Part shown: piece after piece, positions 14,906 through 23,596 of the stretch
Layout of the letters: each line of letters opens with the position of its first letter
Numbering within the stretch: the first letter of the stretch is position 1
DNA from: Muricomes intestini
Lineage (GTDB): Bacteria; Bacillota; Clostridia; Lachnospirales; Lachnospiraceae
Direction: 5' to 3'
DNA length: 64,000 nt
NCBI RefSeq assembly: GCF_004346165.1
Contig: NZ_SLZZ01000012.1
Span: 37,065-101,064, forward strand
Notes under the pieces: model-generated
The model's database searches: none
The model's input: the letters and a program-made list of their open reading frames with translations, nothing else
What the model was told of the DNA's origin: nothing
Position numbers and translations under genes: made by a program

Positions 14906-17155
14906 ATGCCTATGGAAAGGAACATCATAGCAGAGTTCCAGAATATCCCGGAGATTGCGGATGTCCTGGGGAAAATAGAGAGGGACTTTCCTCAGGATGA
15001 GTATAACCTGGAAAAGTTGAATACCAGGTTCCGGGTATTTTTAAGTCCTGATCTTACAGACGGGGATAAGTTGTCTATATTGATAAAGGCATCTGCGGAG
15101 CTGACCATGCAGGAGGCTCCGAAGTGGGAGATGATAGCAGCCAGAATCAGGATGCTTCAGTTTGACCTTCAGTTGTCTGGGCAAATGAAAGCTTTTCAGA
15201 TCCACAATTTTTATGAGAAAGTTAGTTATCTTACAAGATTGGGTCTGTACGGGGACTATATACTAGAAAGCTATTCTGAAAAAGAATTGGGACAATTTGA
15301 ATCCTGGCTTTGCCCCGACAGAAATGAATTATTGACGTTTTCCGGTCTTGATCTGCTTCTTAAGCGTTATGTTATCTGCAGTAAAAGTGGAGCCCCCTTG
15401 GAGACCCCCCAGGAAATGTTCATGGGGATTGCCATGCATCTTGCCATGAAAGAAGAGAAAGACAGGAGTGTGTGGGTCAGACGTTTTTATGACATGCTGA
15501 GTACTTTAAAGGTGACAATGGCAACCCCTACTTTGGCCAATGCCAGAAAGCCGTACCACCAGCTTTCCTCCTGTTTTATTGACACAGTGCCTGACAGCCT
15601 GGACGGAATTTACCGCAGTATTGACAACTTTGCGAAGGTCAGCAAGTATGGCGGCGGAATGGGAATGTACTTTGGAAAGGTACGGGCAAGCGGCAGTTCT
15701 ATCCGGGGCTTTGAGGGTGCGGCAGGCGGTGTTATCCGTTGGATAAGGCTTGCAAACGACACAGCTGTTGCAGTGGATCAGCTCGGAGTGCGCCAGGGTG
15801 CCGTTGCGGTCTATCTGGATGTGTGGCACAGAGATCTGCCGGAGTTTTTAAGCTTAAGAACTAACAACGGAGACGAGAGGATGAAGGCCCATGATGTATT
15901 TCCTGCCGTATGCTATCCGGATTATTTCTGGGAGCAGGCAAGGGATAATATAGAGGGAGACTGGTATTTGATGTGCCCCCACGATATATTGACTGTAAAA
16001 GGCTATGCTCTGGAGGATTCATTCGGAGAAGAATGGAAAGAAAAATATCTGGACTGCGTACAGGATGACCGGATCAAGAAACGCGTGATACCGGTAAAAG
16101 ATGTAATTCGTCTGATTATCCGCAGTGCAGTGGAGACAGGAACCCCATTTGCGTTTAATCGGGATACGGTGAACAGGGCAAACCCTAACAAACATAAAGG
16201 AGTCATCTATTGCAGCAATCTGTGTACGGAAATCGCCCAGAACATGAGTGCTATTGATTTGGTAGAGCAGAAAGTAAAGATTGTAGACGGTGAGACCGTT
16301 GTGGTGACCGTGACGAAGCCCGGAGAATTTGTGGTGTGTAACCTAGCCAGCCTATCACTGGGGCACATTCGTGTGGAGAACTATGAAGAATTGTCCTATA
16401 TCACCGAGAGTGCCGTTAGAGCACTGGATAATGTAATCGATCTGAATTTTTTCCCGGTGCCCTATGCCCGGATTAATAATCAGAAATACCGCCCCATTGG
16501 ACTGGGCGTGAGCGGATATCACCATATGCTGGCAAAGCACGGTATTCGCTGGGAGAGTCAGGAGCATCTGGATTTCACAGAGAAAGTTTTTTCAGATATT
16601 CACTATGCCGCAGTGGAGGCAAGCAGTAACATTGCCGCTGAGAAGGGTAGTTATGGATATTTCGAAGGCAGTGACTGGCAAACAGGAAAATATTTCTGTC
16701 AGAGGAATCTTCTGGATGAACGATGGGAACGGTTAGCGAGAAAAGTGGCCGGACAGGGGCTTAGAAACGGATATCTTCTTGCTACGGCGCCTACCAGCAG
16801 CACAAGCATTATAGCCGGAACAACGGCGGGCTTAGATCCGGTGATGAACCGATATTTTCTGGAGGAGAAGAAGAACGGTCTGATGCCCAGAGTGGCGCCG
16901 GATCTCTCGGCGGAAACCTTCTGGTACTATAAAAATGCACATTTGATTGACCAGACATGGTCTGTGCGGGCCTGCGGAATCCGCCAGCGCCATATTGATC
17001 AGGCACAGAGCATGAATCTGTATATTACCAATGAATATACCTTCCGCAGGATACTCGACCTCTATCTTCTGGCCTGGGGGGAAGGAGTCAAAACGATTTA
17101 TTACATTCGTTCAAGAAGCCTTGAAGTGGACGAGTGTGAGGTGTGTTCTTCCTAA
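14906..17155 (+). CDS. nrdA: Ribonucleoside-diphosphate reductase, alpha subunit (class I)
   Basis: The 749-residue protein carries the class I RNR catalytic set: HQLSSCF with the first redox cysteine, NLCTEI with the thiyl-radical cysteine flanked by Asn and Glu, VVCNLASLSLG with the second redox cysteine, and TAPTSSTSIIAGTTAGLDP. The radical-transfer tyrosine pair is seen in KTIYYIRSRS, and the C-terminal tail has CEVC for re-reduction by thioredoxin-like proteins. The N-terminal 90 residues do not show an obvious ATP-cone. GGAGG lies 6 bp before the ATG. It reduces NDPs with NrdB, encoded 66 bp downstream. A class I enzyme in an apparent anaerobe suggests occasional exposure to oxygen. Confidence 0.93.
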   Translation: MPMERNIIAEFQNIPEIADVLGKIERDFPQDEYNLEKLNTRFRVFLSPDLTDGDKLSILIKASAELTMQEAPKWEMIAARIRMLQFDLQLSGQMKAFQIHNFYEKVSYLTRLGLYGDYILESYSEKELGQFESWLCPDRNELLTFSGLDLLLKRYVICSKSGAPLETPQEMFMGIAMHLAMKEEKDRSVWVRRFYDMLSTLKVTMATPTLANARKPYHQLSSCFIDTVPDSLDGIYRSIDNFAKVSKYGGGMGMYFGKVRASGSSIRGFEGAAGGVIRWIRLANDTAVAVDQLGVRQGAVAVYLDVWHRDLPEFLSLRTNNGDERMKAHDVFPAVCYPDYFWEQARDNIEGDWYLMCPHDILTVKGYALEDSFGEEWKEKYLDCVQDDRIKKRVIPVKDVIRLIIRSAVETGTPFAFNRDTVNRANPNKHKGVIYCSNLCTEIAQNMSAIDLVEQKVKIVDGETVVVTVTKPGEFVVCNLASLSLGHIRVENYEELSYITESAVRALDNVIDLNFFPVPYARINNQKYRPIGLGVSGYHHMLAKHGIRWESQEHLDFTEKVFSDIHYAAVEASSNIAAEKGSYGYFEGSDWQTGKYFCQRNLLDERWERLARKVAGQGLRNGYLLATAPTSSTSIIAGTTAGLDPVMNRYFLEEKKNGLMPRVAPDLSAETFWYYKNAHLIDQTWSVRACGIRQRHIDQAQSMNLYITNEYTFRRILDLYLLAWGEGVKTIYYIRSRSLEVDECEVCSS

Positions 17156-17221
17156 TGAAAATGTGATATCCTAGTTATAGCAACAATATGTAAATAGAAA
17201 TGTCTAAACAGGAGAACAAAG

Positions 17222-18265
17222 ATGGCAGAATTGATAAAGAAACCACTATTTAACCCGGATGGAGACACTGATGCGGCAAAGAGAAGATTGATTGGAAGCA
17301 ACACTACTAATCTGAATGACTTTAATCACATGAAATATACATGGGTCAGCAGCTGGTACCGTCAGGCCATGAACAATTTCTGGGTGCCGGAAGAAATTAA
17401 TTTAAGTGTTGATATCAAAGACTACAGAGTGCTTCCCCCCGCTGAGCGCAGAGCCTACGACAAGATACTGTCCTTTCTAATATTTTTGGATAGCATGCAG
17501 ACTGCAAATCTTCCGAATATTGAAGAGTACATCACGGCAAATGAGGTAAATCTGTGCCTTTCTATTCAGACGTTCCAGGAAGCAGTACACAGCCAGAGTT
17601 ACAGCTATATGCTGGACACAATCTGTGAGCCCCAGGAGCGCAACAATGTATTATATCAGTGGAAAGAGGACAAGCATCTGTTGGAGCGCAATACGTTTAT
17701 CGGAAACCTCTACAATGATTTTCAAGAAGAGAAGACTCTCGAAAAGCTGACTTGTACTCTAATCGCAAACTATATCCTGGAGGGAATCTATTTTTACAGT
17801 GGATTTATGTTTTTTTATAATCTGGGACGAAACCAGAGGATGCCAGGGTCTGTCCAGGAAATCCGTTACATAAACCGGGATGAAAACACACATCTATGGC
17901 TGTTTCGTAGTATCCTGACAGAATTGAAGAAGGAGGAGCCGCAGCTGTTCACACCGGAAAAGAAAAAAATTTATCGGGATATGATAAAAGAGGGCTGTGA
18001 GCAGGAAATCCGCTGGGGACATTATGTAATCGGGGATGATATTGAAGGTCTGAACCGGGAGATGGTTACTGATTATATACAGTATCTGGGAAACCTGCGA
18101 TGCACAGGACTCGGATTTGAAACGATTTATGAAGGACATGACAGTGAGCCAGAGAGTATGACCTGGGTGAGTCAGTTCTCCAATGCAAATCTGATTAAAA
18201 CAGATTTCTTTGAAGCCAGAAGTACAGCGTATGCAAAAAGCAGTGCGCTGGTTGATGACCTGTAG
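17222..18265 (+). CDS. nrdB: Ribonucleoside-diphosphate reductase, beta subunit
   Basis: The 347-residue ferritin-like protein has the di-metal ligands: Asp in FLDSMQTANLPNIEEY, EAVHSQSYSYM (Glu, His and, four residues after His, the tyrosine in the place of the radical-bearing Tyr), Glu in NYILEGIYFYSGF and the EnTH pair in INRDENTHLWLF. It generates the tyrosyl radical passed to NrdA. AGGAG precedes the ATG. It shares the NrdR-controlled promoter with nrdA and is followed by a strong terminator. Confidence 0.93.
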   Translation: MAELIKKPLFNPDGDTDAAKRRLIGSNTTNLNDFNHMKYTWVSSWYRQAMNNFWVPEEINLSVDIKDYRVLPPAERRAYDKILSFLIFLDSMQTANLPNIEEYITANEVNLCLSIQTFQEAVHSQSYSYMLDTICEPQERNNVLYQWKEDKHLLERNTFIGNLYNDFQEEKTLEKLTCTLIANYILEGIYFYSGFMFFYNLGRNQRMPGSVQEIRYINRDENTHLWLFRSILTELKKEEPQLFTPEKKKIYRDMIKEGCEQEIRWGHYVIGDDIEGLNREMVTDYIQYLGNLRCTGLGFETIYEGHDSEPESMTWVSQFSNANLIKTDFFEARSTAYAKSSALVDDL

Positions 18266-18301
18266 GAATATTGATTTAGATCTCTGAAATATGCACTGGG
18301 T

Positions 18302-18338
18302 AGAAACACCGCTATATCTTGGATGTAGCGGTGTTTCT
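18302..18338. terminator. Bidirectional terminator between nrdB and the ECF gene
   Basis: AGAAACACCGCTA (18302-18314) pairs perfectly with TAGCGGTGTTTCT (18326-18338). It lies between the convergent nrdB and ECF genes, and the 3' arm itself is T-rich. Confidence 0.75.
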
Positions 18339-18347
18339 GTCTAACCA

Positions 18348-18875
18348 CTAAAGAGCTTTGCTATATATGTGTCTGATTAAGGAATAAAGTGGCTTAAAAA
18401 GGAATAAAGCAACAAAAAAGTTTCCAATACCGTGTACGATGTCATAAGGAATTCCGGCGCCCCACCATGCCAGCATTGCCCCTGCTCCGCCAATGAAAAG
18501 GTATGGCATAGCGCATAGAAAACCGAAGGCAAAACCAAACAGTGAGCTGATAATAGCCCATAATAGTACACTTTTATTTTTACGCAGCAGATAGACAATG
18601 GCGAATAGAATAGTCCAGACATACAGATACATCAGCCACCAGATGCCAAAACCGTAAAAAAGCCCTTCCAATAAGGCAAATGTATAAATTATATATAAAG
18701 TTTTAAATCGATAAACCAGGGTGAATATGATAATCAGCAGGGAGGTAATTTCAATATTAGGCAAAAAGCCTAAGGCAACTTGGAGGACAAAAAGTAAAGC
18801 AGCACTAAGAGACAGAATAGTGAGTTCCCTAACTGTTAAATGGGTGGTGCTTTTTTCTTTACTCTTGAACTTCAT
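18348..18875 (-). CDS. ECF transporter S component, predicted cobalamin type
   Basis: This about 175-residue protein has five to six hydrophobic segments (LTILSLSAALLFVLQVAL, then LLIIIFTLVYRF and LYVWTILFAIVYLL) in the pattern of ECF-type substrate-binding membrane subunits, which need a shared AAT module encoded elsewhere. The ATG at 18875 is preferred; an upstream in-frame start at 18905 overlaps the preceding gene more. No clear ribosome-binding site is seen, so it is probably coupled to that gene. The partner upstream has a transcobalamin-like DUF4430 domain, so a cobalamin or related substrate is the best guess. Confidence 0.7.
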   Translation of the reverse strand: MKFKSKEKSTTHLTVRELTILSLSAALLFVLQVALGFLPNIEITSLLIIIFTLVYRFKTLYIIYTFALLEGLFYGFGIWWLMYLYVWTILFAIVYLLRKNKSVLLWAIISSLFGFAFGFLCAMPYLFIGGAGAMLAWWGAGIPYDIVHGIGNFFVALFLFKPLYSLIRHIYSKAL

Positions 18876-19272
18876 AGACAATTTTAAATTTGTCGCCGTC
18901 AGCAACAGGCTGTTCAGCTATGCCGTAACTGCAGTATTCCCCGTTTATATAGAAAGACCAGTAAGCCTTGTCTTTGTTAAAGTCAGCAGTCTCCCCGTTT
19001 ACTTCTGTGATCATTAAGCCATAATCACCTTCAGTACCTTTATAAGTCAGGCCCTCGGTGTCCTCCAACACCTGCTGCAAATACTTGGCATCTGTTTTTA
19101 CAGTATAATTCTTTTCTTTAGCATTACTGTCAACCACCGTGATGGCTACAGTTTTATTATCGCCGGAGGGTGATGGTTTAAATCTCGTGTAAGCAAAAAG
19201 CAAGCCGGCCAGTATCACCAAGAGAACCACCAAACCGATTATAATATGTTTCTTTGAGTCTTTCTTTTCCAT
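18859..19272 (-). CDS. DUF4430 (transcobalamin C-terminal-like) surface protein
   Basis: The 137-residue protein has one N-terminal membrane anchor (IIIGLVVLLVILAGLLFAY) without a lipobox cysteine. A DUF4430 domain follows, with LQQVLEDTEGLTYKG, DYGLMITEVNG, YWSFYINGEYCSYGI and GDKFKIVYE. DUF4430 is related to the C-terminal half of intrinsic factor and transcobalamin. Outside the membrane next to an ECF S component, it probably helps capture a corrinoid. AAGGAT lies before the ATG. Its promoter overlaps the end of a repeat-like element. Confidence 0.78.
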   Translation of the reverse strand: MEKKDSKKHIIIGLVVLLVILAGLLFAYTRFKPSPSGDNKTVAITVVDSNAKEKNYTVKTDAKYLQQVLEDTEGLTYKGTEGDYGLMITEVNGETADFNKDKAYWSFYINGEYCSYGIAEQPVADGDKFKIVYEVQE

Positions 19273-19300
19273 TAATAAATATCCTTTCTTATATAAATTG

Positions 19301-19330
19301 ATTATACCATTATAATGATGTAGGGGTCAA
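19301..19330 (-). promoter_or_regulatory. Promoter of the DUF4430/ECF pair
   Basis: On the minus strand TTGACC (19330-19325) and TATAAT (19306-19301) are 18 bp apart. The -35 box and spacer come from the end of the inverted-repeat element at 19309-19507. Confidence 0.6.
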
Positions 19331-19507
19331 AAGGTATTTTGCCACCTGATACCTACGGATTGCTACGCACTTTGCGCTCCCGCAATCATAAAAACATTCG
19401 AAATTCGCCCTATTCGGGCTACTTTCTCATGTTTTATGGGTCACAAGGCCATGCTTTTCCATGCAAGCATGAAACGCATGGCCTTGTGACTTTGGTATCA
19501 TTATAAT
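19309..19507. repeat. MITE-like element with inverted ends
   Basis: ATTATAATGAT (19309-19319) recurs inverted at 19497-19507, and similarity continues inward (GTCA, AAGG), so the ends are imperfect inverted repeats of nearly 30 bp around 199 bp without a gene. The interior holds a 15-bp hairpin, GTCACAAGGCCATGC (19440-19454) with GCATGGCCTTGTGAC (19476-19490), which has its own inner stem. GATTGC/GCAATC and GCCC/GGGC stems lie to its left. Confidence 0.55.
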
Positions 19508-19608
19508 ATAAATGAGCAAAAAATTACAGTAAACATGAAGATATTCCAAAAAAAATGGAGAAAAAATCTGTATGATAGACTCAAAATAAAACAGGAGGGA
19601 ACAGGCAA

Positions 19609-20592
19609 ATGCAAGGAATAAGTCAGGAAACAATGGATGCTCTTTTTTTGAAAGTAGATGGTGATGTACCTTTAACAAAAGAGGATGCAGTAGCGCTTTT
19701 GAATACAGAGAGTCATTCGGATGCATTTTACAGGCTGCTTGCAAAAGCAGAAGAGCTTACACGGAGAGAATATGGAAATCGGGGATATGTATTTGCCCAG
19801 ATTGGTATAAACAGCGCTCCGTGTTCCGGAAATTGTAAATTTTGTTCCATGGGCTGTGAAAATTTTATGGTACAGGAAGAAATAGAAAAAACGGAAGCAG
19901 AGGTGCTTGAAGAAGCCGGTAGGGCTGTCGAACAGCATATTGATGCATTGTTTCTGATGACAACGGCAGATTATGACATGAAAAAATTTCTGAGAATCGC
20001 AGAGAAAGTGAAAGCGATTCTTCCGGAAGATGTAATGCTGGTTGCCAATATTGGGGACTTTGAAGAGGAAATGGCAAAAAGGCTGCAAGAAACAGGGATA
20101 ACAGGAGTTTATCATATTGTACGGCTGAATGAAGGCATCGATACGGCGTTGTGTCCGGCAGACAGAATCCGTACACTGGATGCAATTCGGGGGGCGGGGC
20201 TGGAGCTAATCTACTGTGTGGAACCAATCGGGCCGGAACATACATATGAACAGATTGCAGATGAGATGCTGCGGGCAAGGGAGTACAGCGTCAATATTAT
20301 GGCCTGTATGAAACGGGTTGGAGTAGAAAAAACTCCTCTGTATGAACGAGGAGAGATAACAGATCTGGAATTGACAAAAATTGCGGCTGTTACCCGGTTA
20401 GTAACAAGGCCGAAAACCTCGATGAATGTACATGAACCAAAACAGATGACACTGCTTGCAGGAGTGAATCAGTTATATGCGGAAATCGGGATCAATCCAA
20501 GGGACTGCGCAGTGGAGACAGGCAGCAACCGGGGATTTTCCATTGCAGCAGTGAAAGATATGCTGCATCAGGTAGGGTATGAAACAAAATAA
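19609..20592 (+). CDS. Radical SAM protein, biotin-synthase-like
   Basis: The 327-residue protein has a CX3CX2C cluster motif (PCSGNCKFCS, Cys72, Cys76, Cys79) that binds a 4Fe-4S cluster and SAM, followed by a TIM-barrel and a C-terminal part (VETGSNRGFSIAAVKDML) like the BioB/HydE/PylB group. AGGAGGG precedes the ATG. It is the first gene of a run with a UroD-thioredoxin fusion, CobW, DUF2284, a corrinoid protein and a reactivator. It may process the methyl donor or the corrinoid. Its reaction is not known, and biotin synthesis is unlikely as no bio genes are present. Confidence 0.78.
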   Translation: MQGISQETMDALFLKVDGDVPLTKEDAVALLNTESHSDAFYRLLAKAEELTRREYGNRGYVFAQIGINSAPCSGNCKFCSMGCENFMVQEEIEKTEAEVLEEAGRAVEQHIDALFLMTTADYDMKKFLRIAEKVKAILPEDVMLVANIGDFEEEMAKRLQETGITGVYHIVRLNEGIDTALCPADRIRTLDAIRGAGLELIYCVEPIGPEHTYEQIADEMLRAREYSVNIMACMKRVGVEKTPLYERGEITDLELTKIAAVTRLVTRPKTSMNVHEPKQMTLLAGVNQLYAEIGINPRDCAVETGSNRGFSIAAVKDMLHQVGYETK

Positions 20593-20621
20593 TTATAGAA
20601 AGAGAAAAGAGGATTGAAAAA

Positions 20622-21983
20622 ATGACACCAAAGGAGATTTTAATTCAGACACTGAAACATCAGGAAACAGAGCAGGTAGCATGGGTACCTTTTGCCGGAG
20701 TGCATGCAGGAAGACTGCTGGGTTATACGGCAACAGAGGTTCTTCAGGATGAAGAGAAACTGTTCCAGTCTTTGATGGAAGTAAACAAACTTTATAAACC
20801 ATCAGGACAGCCAGTTATTTTTGATCTGCAGGTAGAAGCAGAATGCCTGGGATGTGACCTGGTATGGGCAGACAATGCACCTCCGTCTGTATCCGAACAT
20901 CCGCTGGAAGGCGAGGAAGAGCTGATAACTCCATGCTATTGCACGATTCCAACAAAAGAATCCGGAAGAATACCGATGATTTTGAATGTAATGAAGCGGA
21001 TGAAAGAGAAAGTGGGAAAAACTACCGCATTGTACGGCCTGATCTGCGGACCATTTACATTGGCAACACATCTCCGGGGCAATGATATTTTCATGGATAT
21101 GTATGATGACGAAGAGGCAGTAGAGGAATTTCTGACATATTGCGGCGCGGTGGCAATGAAAATGGCAGATTATTATATAGAAGCAGGAATGGATGTGATC
21201 GCAGTTGTGGATCCTCTGATTTCTCAGATTTCTTCAGATCATTTTAAACAATTTATGAGCGAACCATTCTCCAAATTGTTTGCTTATATCCGGGAAAAGG
21301 GAGCATATTCTTCTTTCTTTGTATGTGGAGATGCAACAAGAAATATTGAAGTGATGTGCAAAACAAATCCGGATTCTATTTCTATTGATGAGAATGTGGA
21401 TCTGCTGGCAGCAAAGGCAATTACGGATAAGTATAATGTGGCAATCGGGGGAAATATACCGCTGACAACGATCATGCTACATGGAAGCCAGCAGGATAAC
21501 ATGAAGTTCGCGGTAGACCTGCTAGATAAAATAAAAAATAAGAAAAATCTTATTCTTGCGCCTGGATGTGATATGCCGTATGAGGTGCCGGTAGAAAATA
21601 CTATTGGAATTGTACAGGCAATCAGAGAAACAGGTTCGGTACGGGAAATGCTGAAAAACTATGTGGCTCAGGACGATGCCATTGAGGTGGAACTGCCGGA
21701 TTACGAACATCTGGAAAAACCGCTTGTAGAAGTATTTACACTGGATTCTGCAACCTGTGCGGCATGTACGTATATGATGGGCGCTGCGAATGAGGCGAAG
21801 AAAATATTCGGTGAAGCAATCGACATGGTGGAATACAAATATACAAAAAAAGAAAACATTGCAAGATGTAAAAAAATGGGCGTTCCAAACCTGCCATCCA
21901 TGTATATCAATGGAGAACTGAAATTCCGTTCACTGGTACCTTCCAAGGAAGAACTGGAAGAAGCACTACGTTCTGTGATGTAA
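20622..21983 (+). CDS. UroD-family methyltransferase fused to a thioredoxin-like domain
   Basis: Residues 1-360 form a uroporphyrinogen-decarboxylase-like barrel of the MtaA/corrinoid methyltransferase type (HQETEQVAWVPFAGVHAGR, YGLICGPFTLATHLRG, GMDVIAVVDPL, NLILAPGCDMPYEVP). HxC-type zinc ligands may come from CGD and PGCDMP. Residues 369-453 are a thioredoxin-like fold with CAAC at 379-382 and the cis-proline in VPNLPSMYINGE. True UroD enzymes lack this tail. Such proteins move methyl groups between a donor and a corrinoid protein, here encoded 1.6 kb downstream. The redox or metal role of the CxxC tail is unknown. Confidence 0.8.
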   Translation: MTPKEILIQTLKHQETEQVAWVPFAGVHAGRLLGYTATEVLQDEEKLFQSLMEVNKLYKPSGQPVIFDLQVEAECLGCDLVWADNAPPSVSEHPLEGEEELITPCYCTIPTKESGRIPMILNVMKRMKEKVGKTTALYGLICGPFTLATHLRGNDIFMDMYDDEEAVEEFLTYCGAVAMKMADYYIEAGMDVIAVVDPLISQISSDHFKQFMSEPFSKLFAYIREKGAYSSFFVCGDATRNIEVMCKTNPDSISIDENVDLLAAKAITDKYNVAIGGNIPLTTIMLHGSQQDNMKFAVDLLDKIKNKKNLILAPGCDMPYEVPVENTIGIVQAIRETGSVREMLKNYVAQDDAIEVELPDYEHLEKPLVEVFTLDSATCAACTYMMGAANEAKKIFGEAIDMVEYKYTKKENIARCKKMGVPNLPSMYINGELKFRSLVPSKEELEEALRSVM

Positions 21984-21985
21984 AT

Positions 21986-22915
21986 ATGAGCAGGTTATAT
22001 TTAGTAACCGGATTTCTGGGAGCCGGAAAGACTACTTTTTTAAAAAATTTCCTAAAAATGTTTTCAGAAAAAAAGGTGCATGTGATCGTAAATGAATTTG
22101 GAAAAGAGGGAATAGATGGAGAGCTGCTCCGAGAGGTAGGAGCAGTTCTGAATGAAATCAACAACGGATCCATATTCTGTTCCTGCAGATTGGATAAGTT
22201 CGAAGAGGTTCTCGGAGAAGTATTGCATACAAAGCCGGATATCATAGTGGTAGAAGCCTCCGGATTGTCTGACCCGACCAATGTAAAGAAAATCCTGGGA
22301 CAGAAGGATAAATTTCAGAATGTAGACTATATGGGGAGTATTTGTCTTGTAGATGCAGTTCATTTTTTGAAAGTATATGAAACAGCAGCTGTGATAAAAA
22401 AACAGCTCCATGTAAGTGATATGATTCTTCTAAATAAAAGGGATATGGTTTCTCAGGAACAGGCAGATGAAGTAAGAGACAAAGTCCGGATGCACCGGCC
22501 GGATATCCCTATATATGCGACGGTGCATGGCAGGATACAGAAGGGATGGATGGAAAAACTGGAACATATCTCCCAGGAAGAAAATGGGGAAGTTCTCCAA
22601 AGTGCTGATATCACATTGAGAAAATGTCTTCTGTATGTAAAAGAGGATACAGCGCTTGATATTCTAGAGAATTTTATGAAAATGATCATGGATAATACAT
22701 TCCGGATCAAAGGATTTGTCCGTATTCAGAAGGAATGGTATCTGATCAGCTGTGTAGGGAATATTTTTCATGCAGAAAAATGCACGGAAAAGCAGGAGAA
22801 GGAAGCGAATATACTGGTCGTACTTTCAGGATACGGACTTCCTGTAAAGAAATCCATGAAAAGAGCCATGGAATGGTATCCGGATGTGATTGAAAAGGTG
22901 GAATATGGGTCTTAA
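21986..22915 (+). CDS. CobW-family G3E GTPase (metallochaperone type)
   Basis: The 309-residue protein starts 3 bp after the UroD stop. It has the P-loop GFLGAGKTTFL, IVNEFGKEGIDG with switch residues, NNGSIFCSCRLDKF (a metal-binding CxC in place of the usual CxCC), VEASGLSDP (Walker B/ESxG class) and LLNKRDM (base recognition). G3E GTPases deliver metals to target enzymes, and CobW was first linked to cobalamin synthesis. In this operon it could metallate the methyltransferase (zinc) or assist the corrinoid protein; this is inference from context. Confidence 0.85.
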   Translation: MSRLYLVTGFLGAGKTTFLKNFLKMFSEKKVHVIVNEFGKEGIDGELLREVGAVLNEINNGSIFCSCRLDKFEEVLGEVLHTKPDIIVVEASGLSDPTNVKKILGQKDKFQNVDYMGSICLVDAVHFLKVYETAAVIKKQLHVSDMILLNKRDMVSQEQADEVRDKVRMHRPDIPIYATVHGRIQKGWMEKLEHISQEENGEVLQSADITLRKCLLYVKEDTALDILENFMKMIMDNTFRIKGFVRIQKEWYLISCVGNIFHAEKCTEKQEKEANILVVLSGYGLPVKKSMKRAMEWYPDVIEKVEYGS

Positions 22916-22958
22916 CAGGTAAAATGTATTCCGGAAAATCAAAGAGGCGTAATTAGGT

Positions 22959-23495
22959 ATGGAAATATTACGAGAACTGGAAAAAATTATTGAGGGGTGT
23001 GGTGTCTTTGAGTATGGGGTAATCGCCCCGAAACGAGTATCCTTTATGCAGGAAGTCCGGGCGATGTGTGAAGTCAATTCCTGCGGCACGTATGGCACCC
23101 GTTGGATTTGCCCGCCGGGGATTGGCAGCATTCAGGAATGTCGTGAGCGTTGTTTAGAATATCAGACAATGTTAGTCTTTACTGGCAAATACGAGCTGGA
23201 AGATTCTTTTGACTACGAAGGAATGATTGAGGGCATTGATCGTTTTAAAAAGATGGTCAGGATGATTGATAAGGCTGTTAATCCCCTGCTTACCACATAT
23301 CTTCTGTTGGGCAATGAGGGGTGTGATCGCTGTGAAACATGTACTTATCCGGTATCCCCCTGTCGTTTTCCACAAAGGGTGCATCCACCGATTGAAAGTA
23401 TGGGTATCATGGTTAGTGAGCTGGCAAAGCAAATCGGCATTAAGTATATTAACGGAAAAAATACTATTACTTATTTTGGGGCATTACTTTTTTAA
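22959..23495 (+). CDS. DUF2284 metal-binding protein
   Basis: The 178-residue protein is cysteine-rich: CEVNSCGTYGTRWICPPGIG at about residues 33-52, ECRERC, and a ferredoxin-like GCDRCETCTYPVSPCRFP. This spacing fits DUF2284, predicted to bind metal or Fe-S clusters. Such genes are frequent beside corrinoid methyltransferase and RACo-type genes in anaerobes, where an electron-transfer or activation role is plausible. It lies between cobW-like and the corrinoid protein on the same strand. Confidence 0.8.
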   Translation: MEILRELEKIIEGCGVFEYGVIAPKRVSFMQEVRAMCEVNSCGTYGTRWICPPGIGSIQECRERCLEYQTMLVFTGKYELEDSFDYEGMIEGIDRFKKMVRMIDKAVNPLLTTYLLLGNEGCDRCETCTYPVSPCRFPQRVHPPIESMGIMVSELAKQIGIKYINGKNTITYFGALLF

Positions 23496-23596
23496 ATGTA
23501 GTTGCAGCTGCTTTACTGTTTTTACAAAAAAAATAAAAAAATTACCACAATGGGAATATTTCATAAAGTATAATACAATTACAAGGAGGTAGTAAC

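Noticed and set aside
19340..19600. Cobalamin riboswitch before the DUF4430/ECF pair or the methyl-transfer operon
   Set aside because: No B12-box pattern like that at 30277-30296 is present; the hairpins belong to the MITE-like element.
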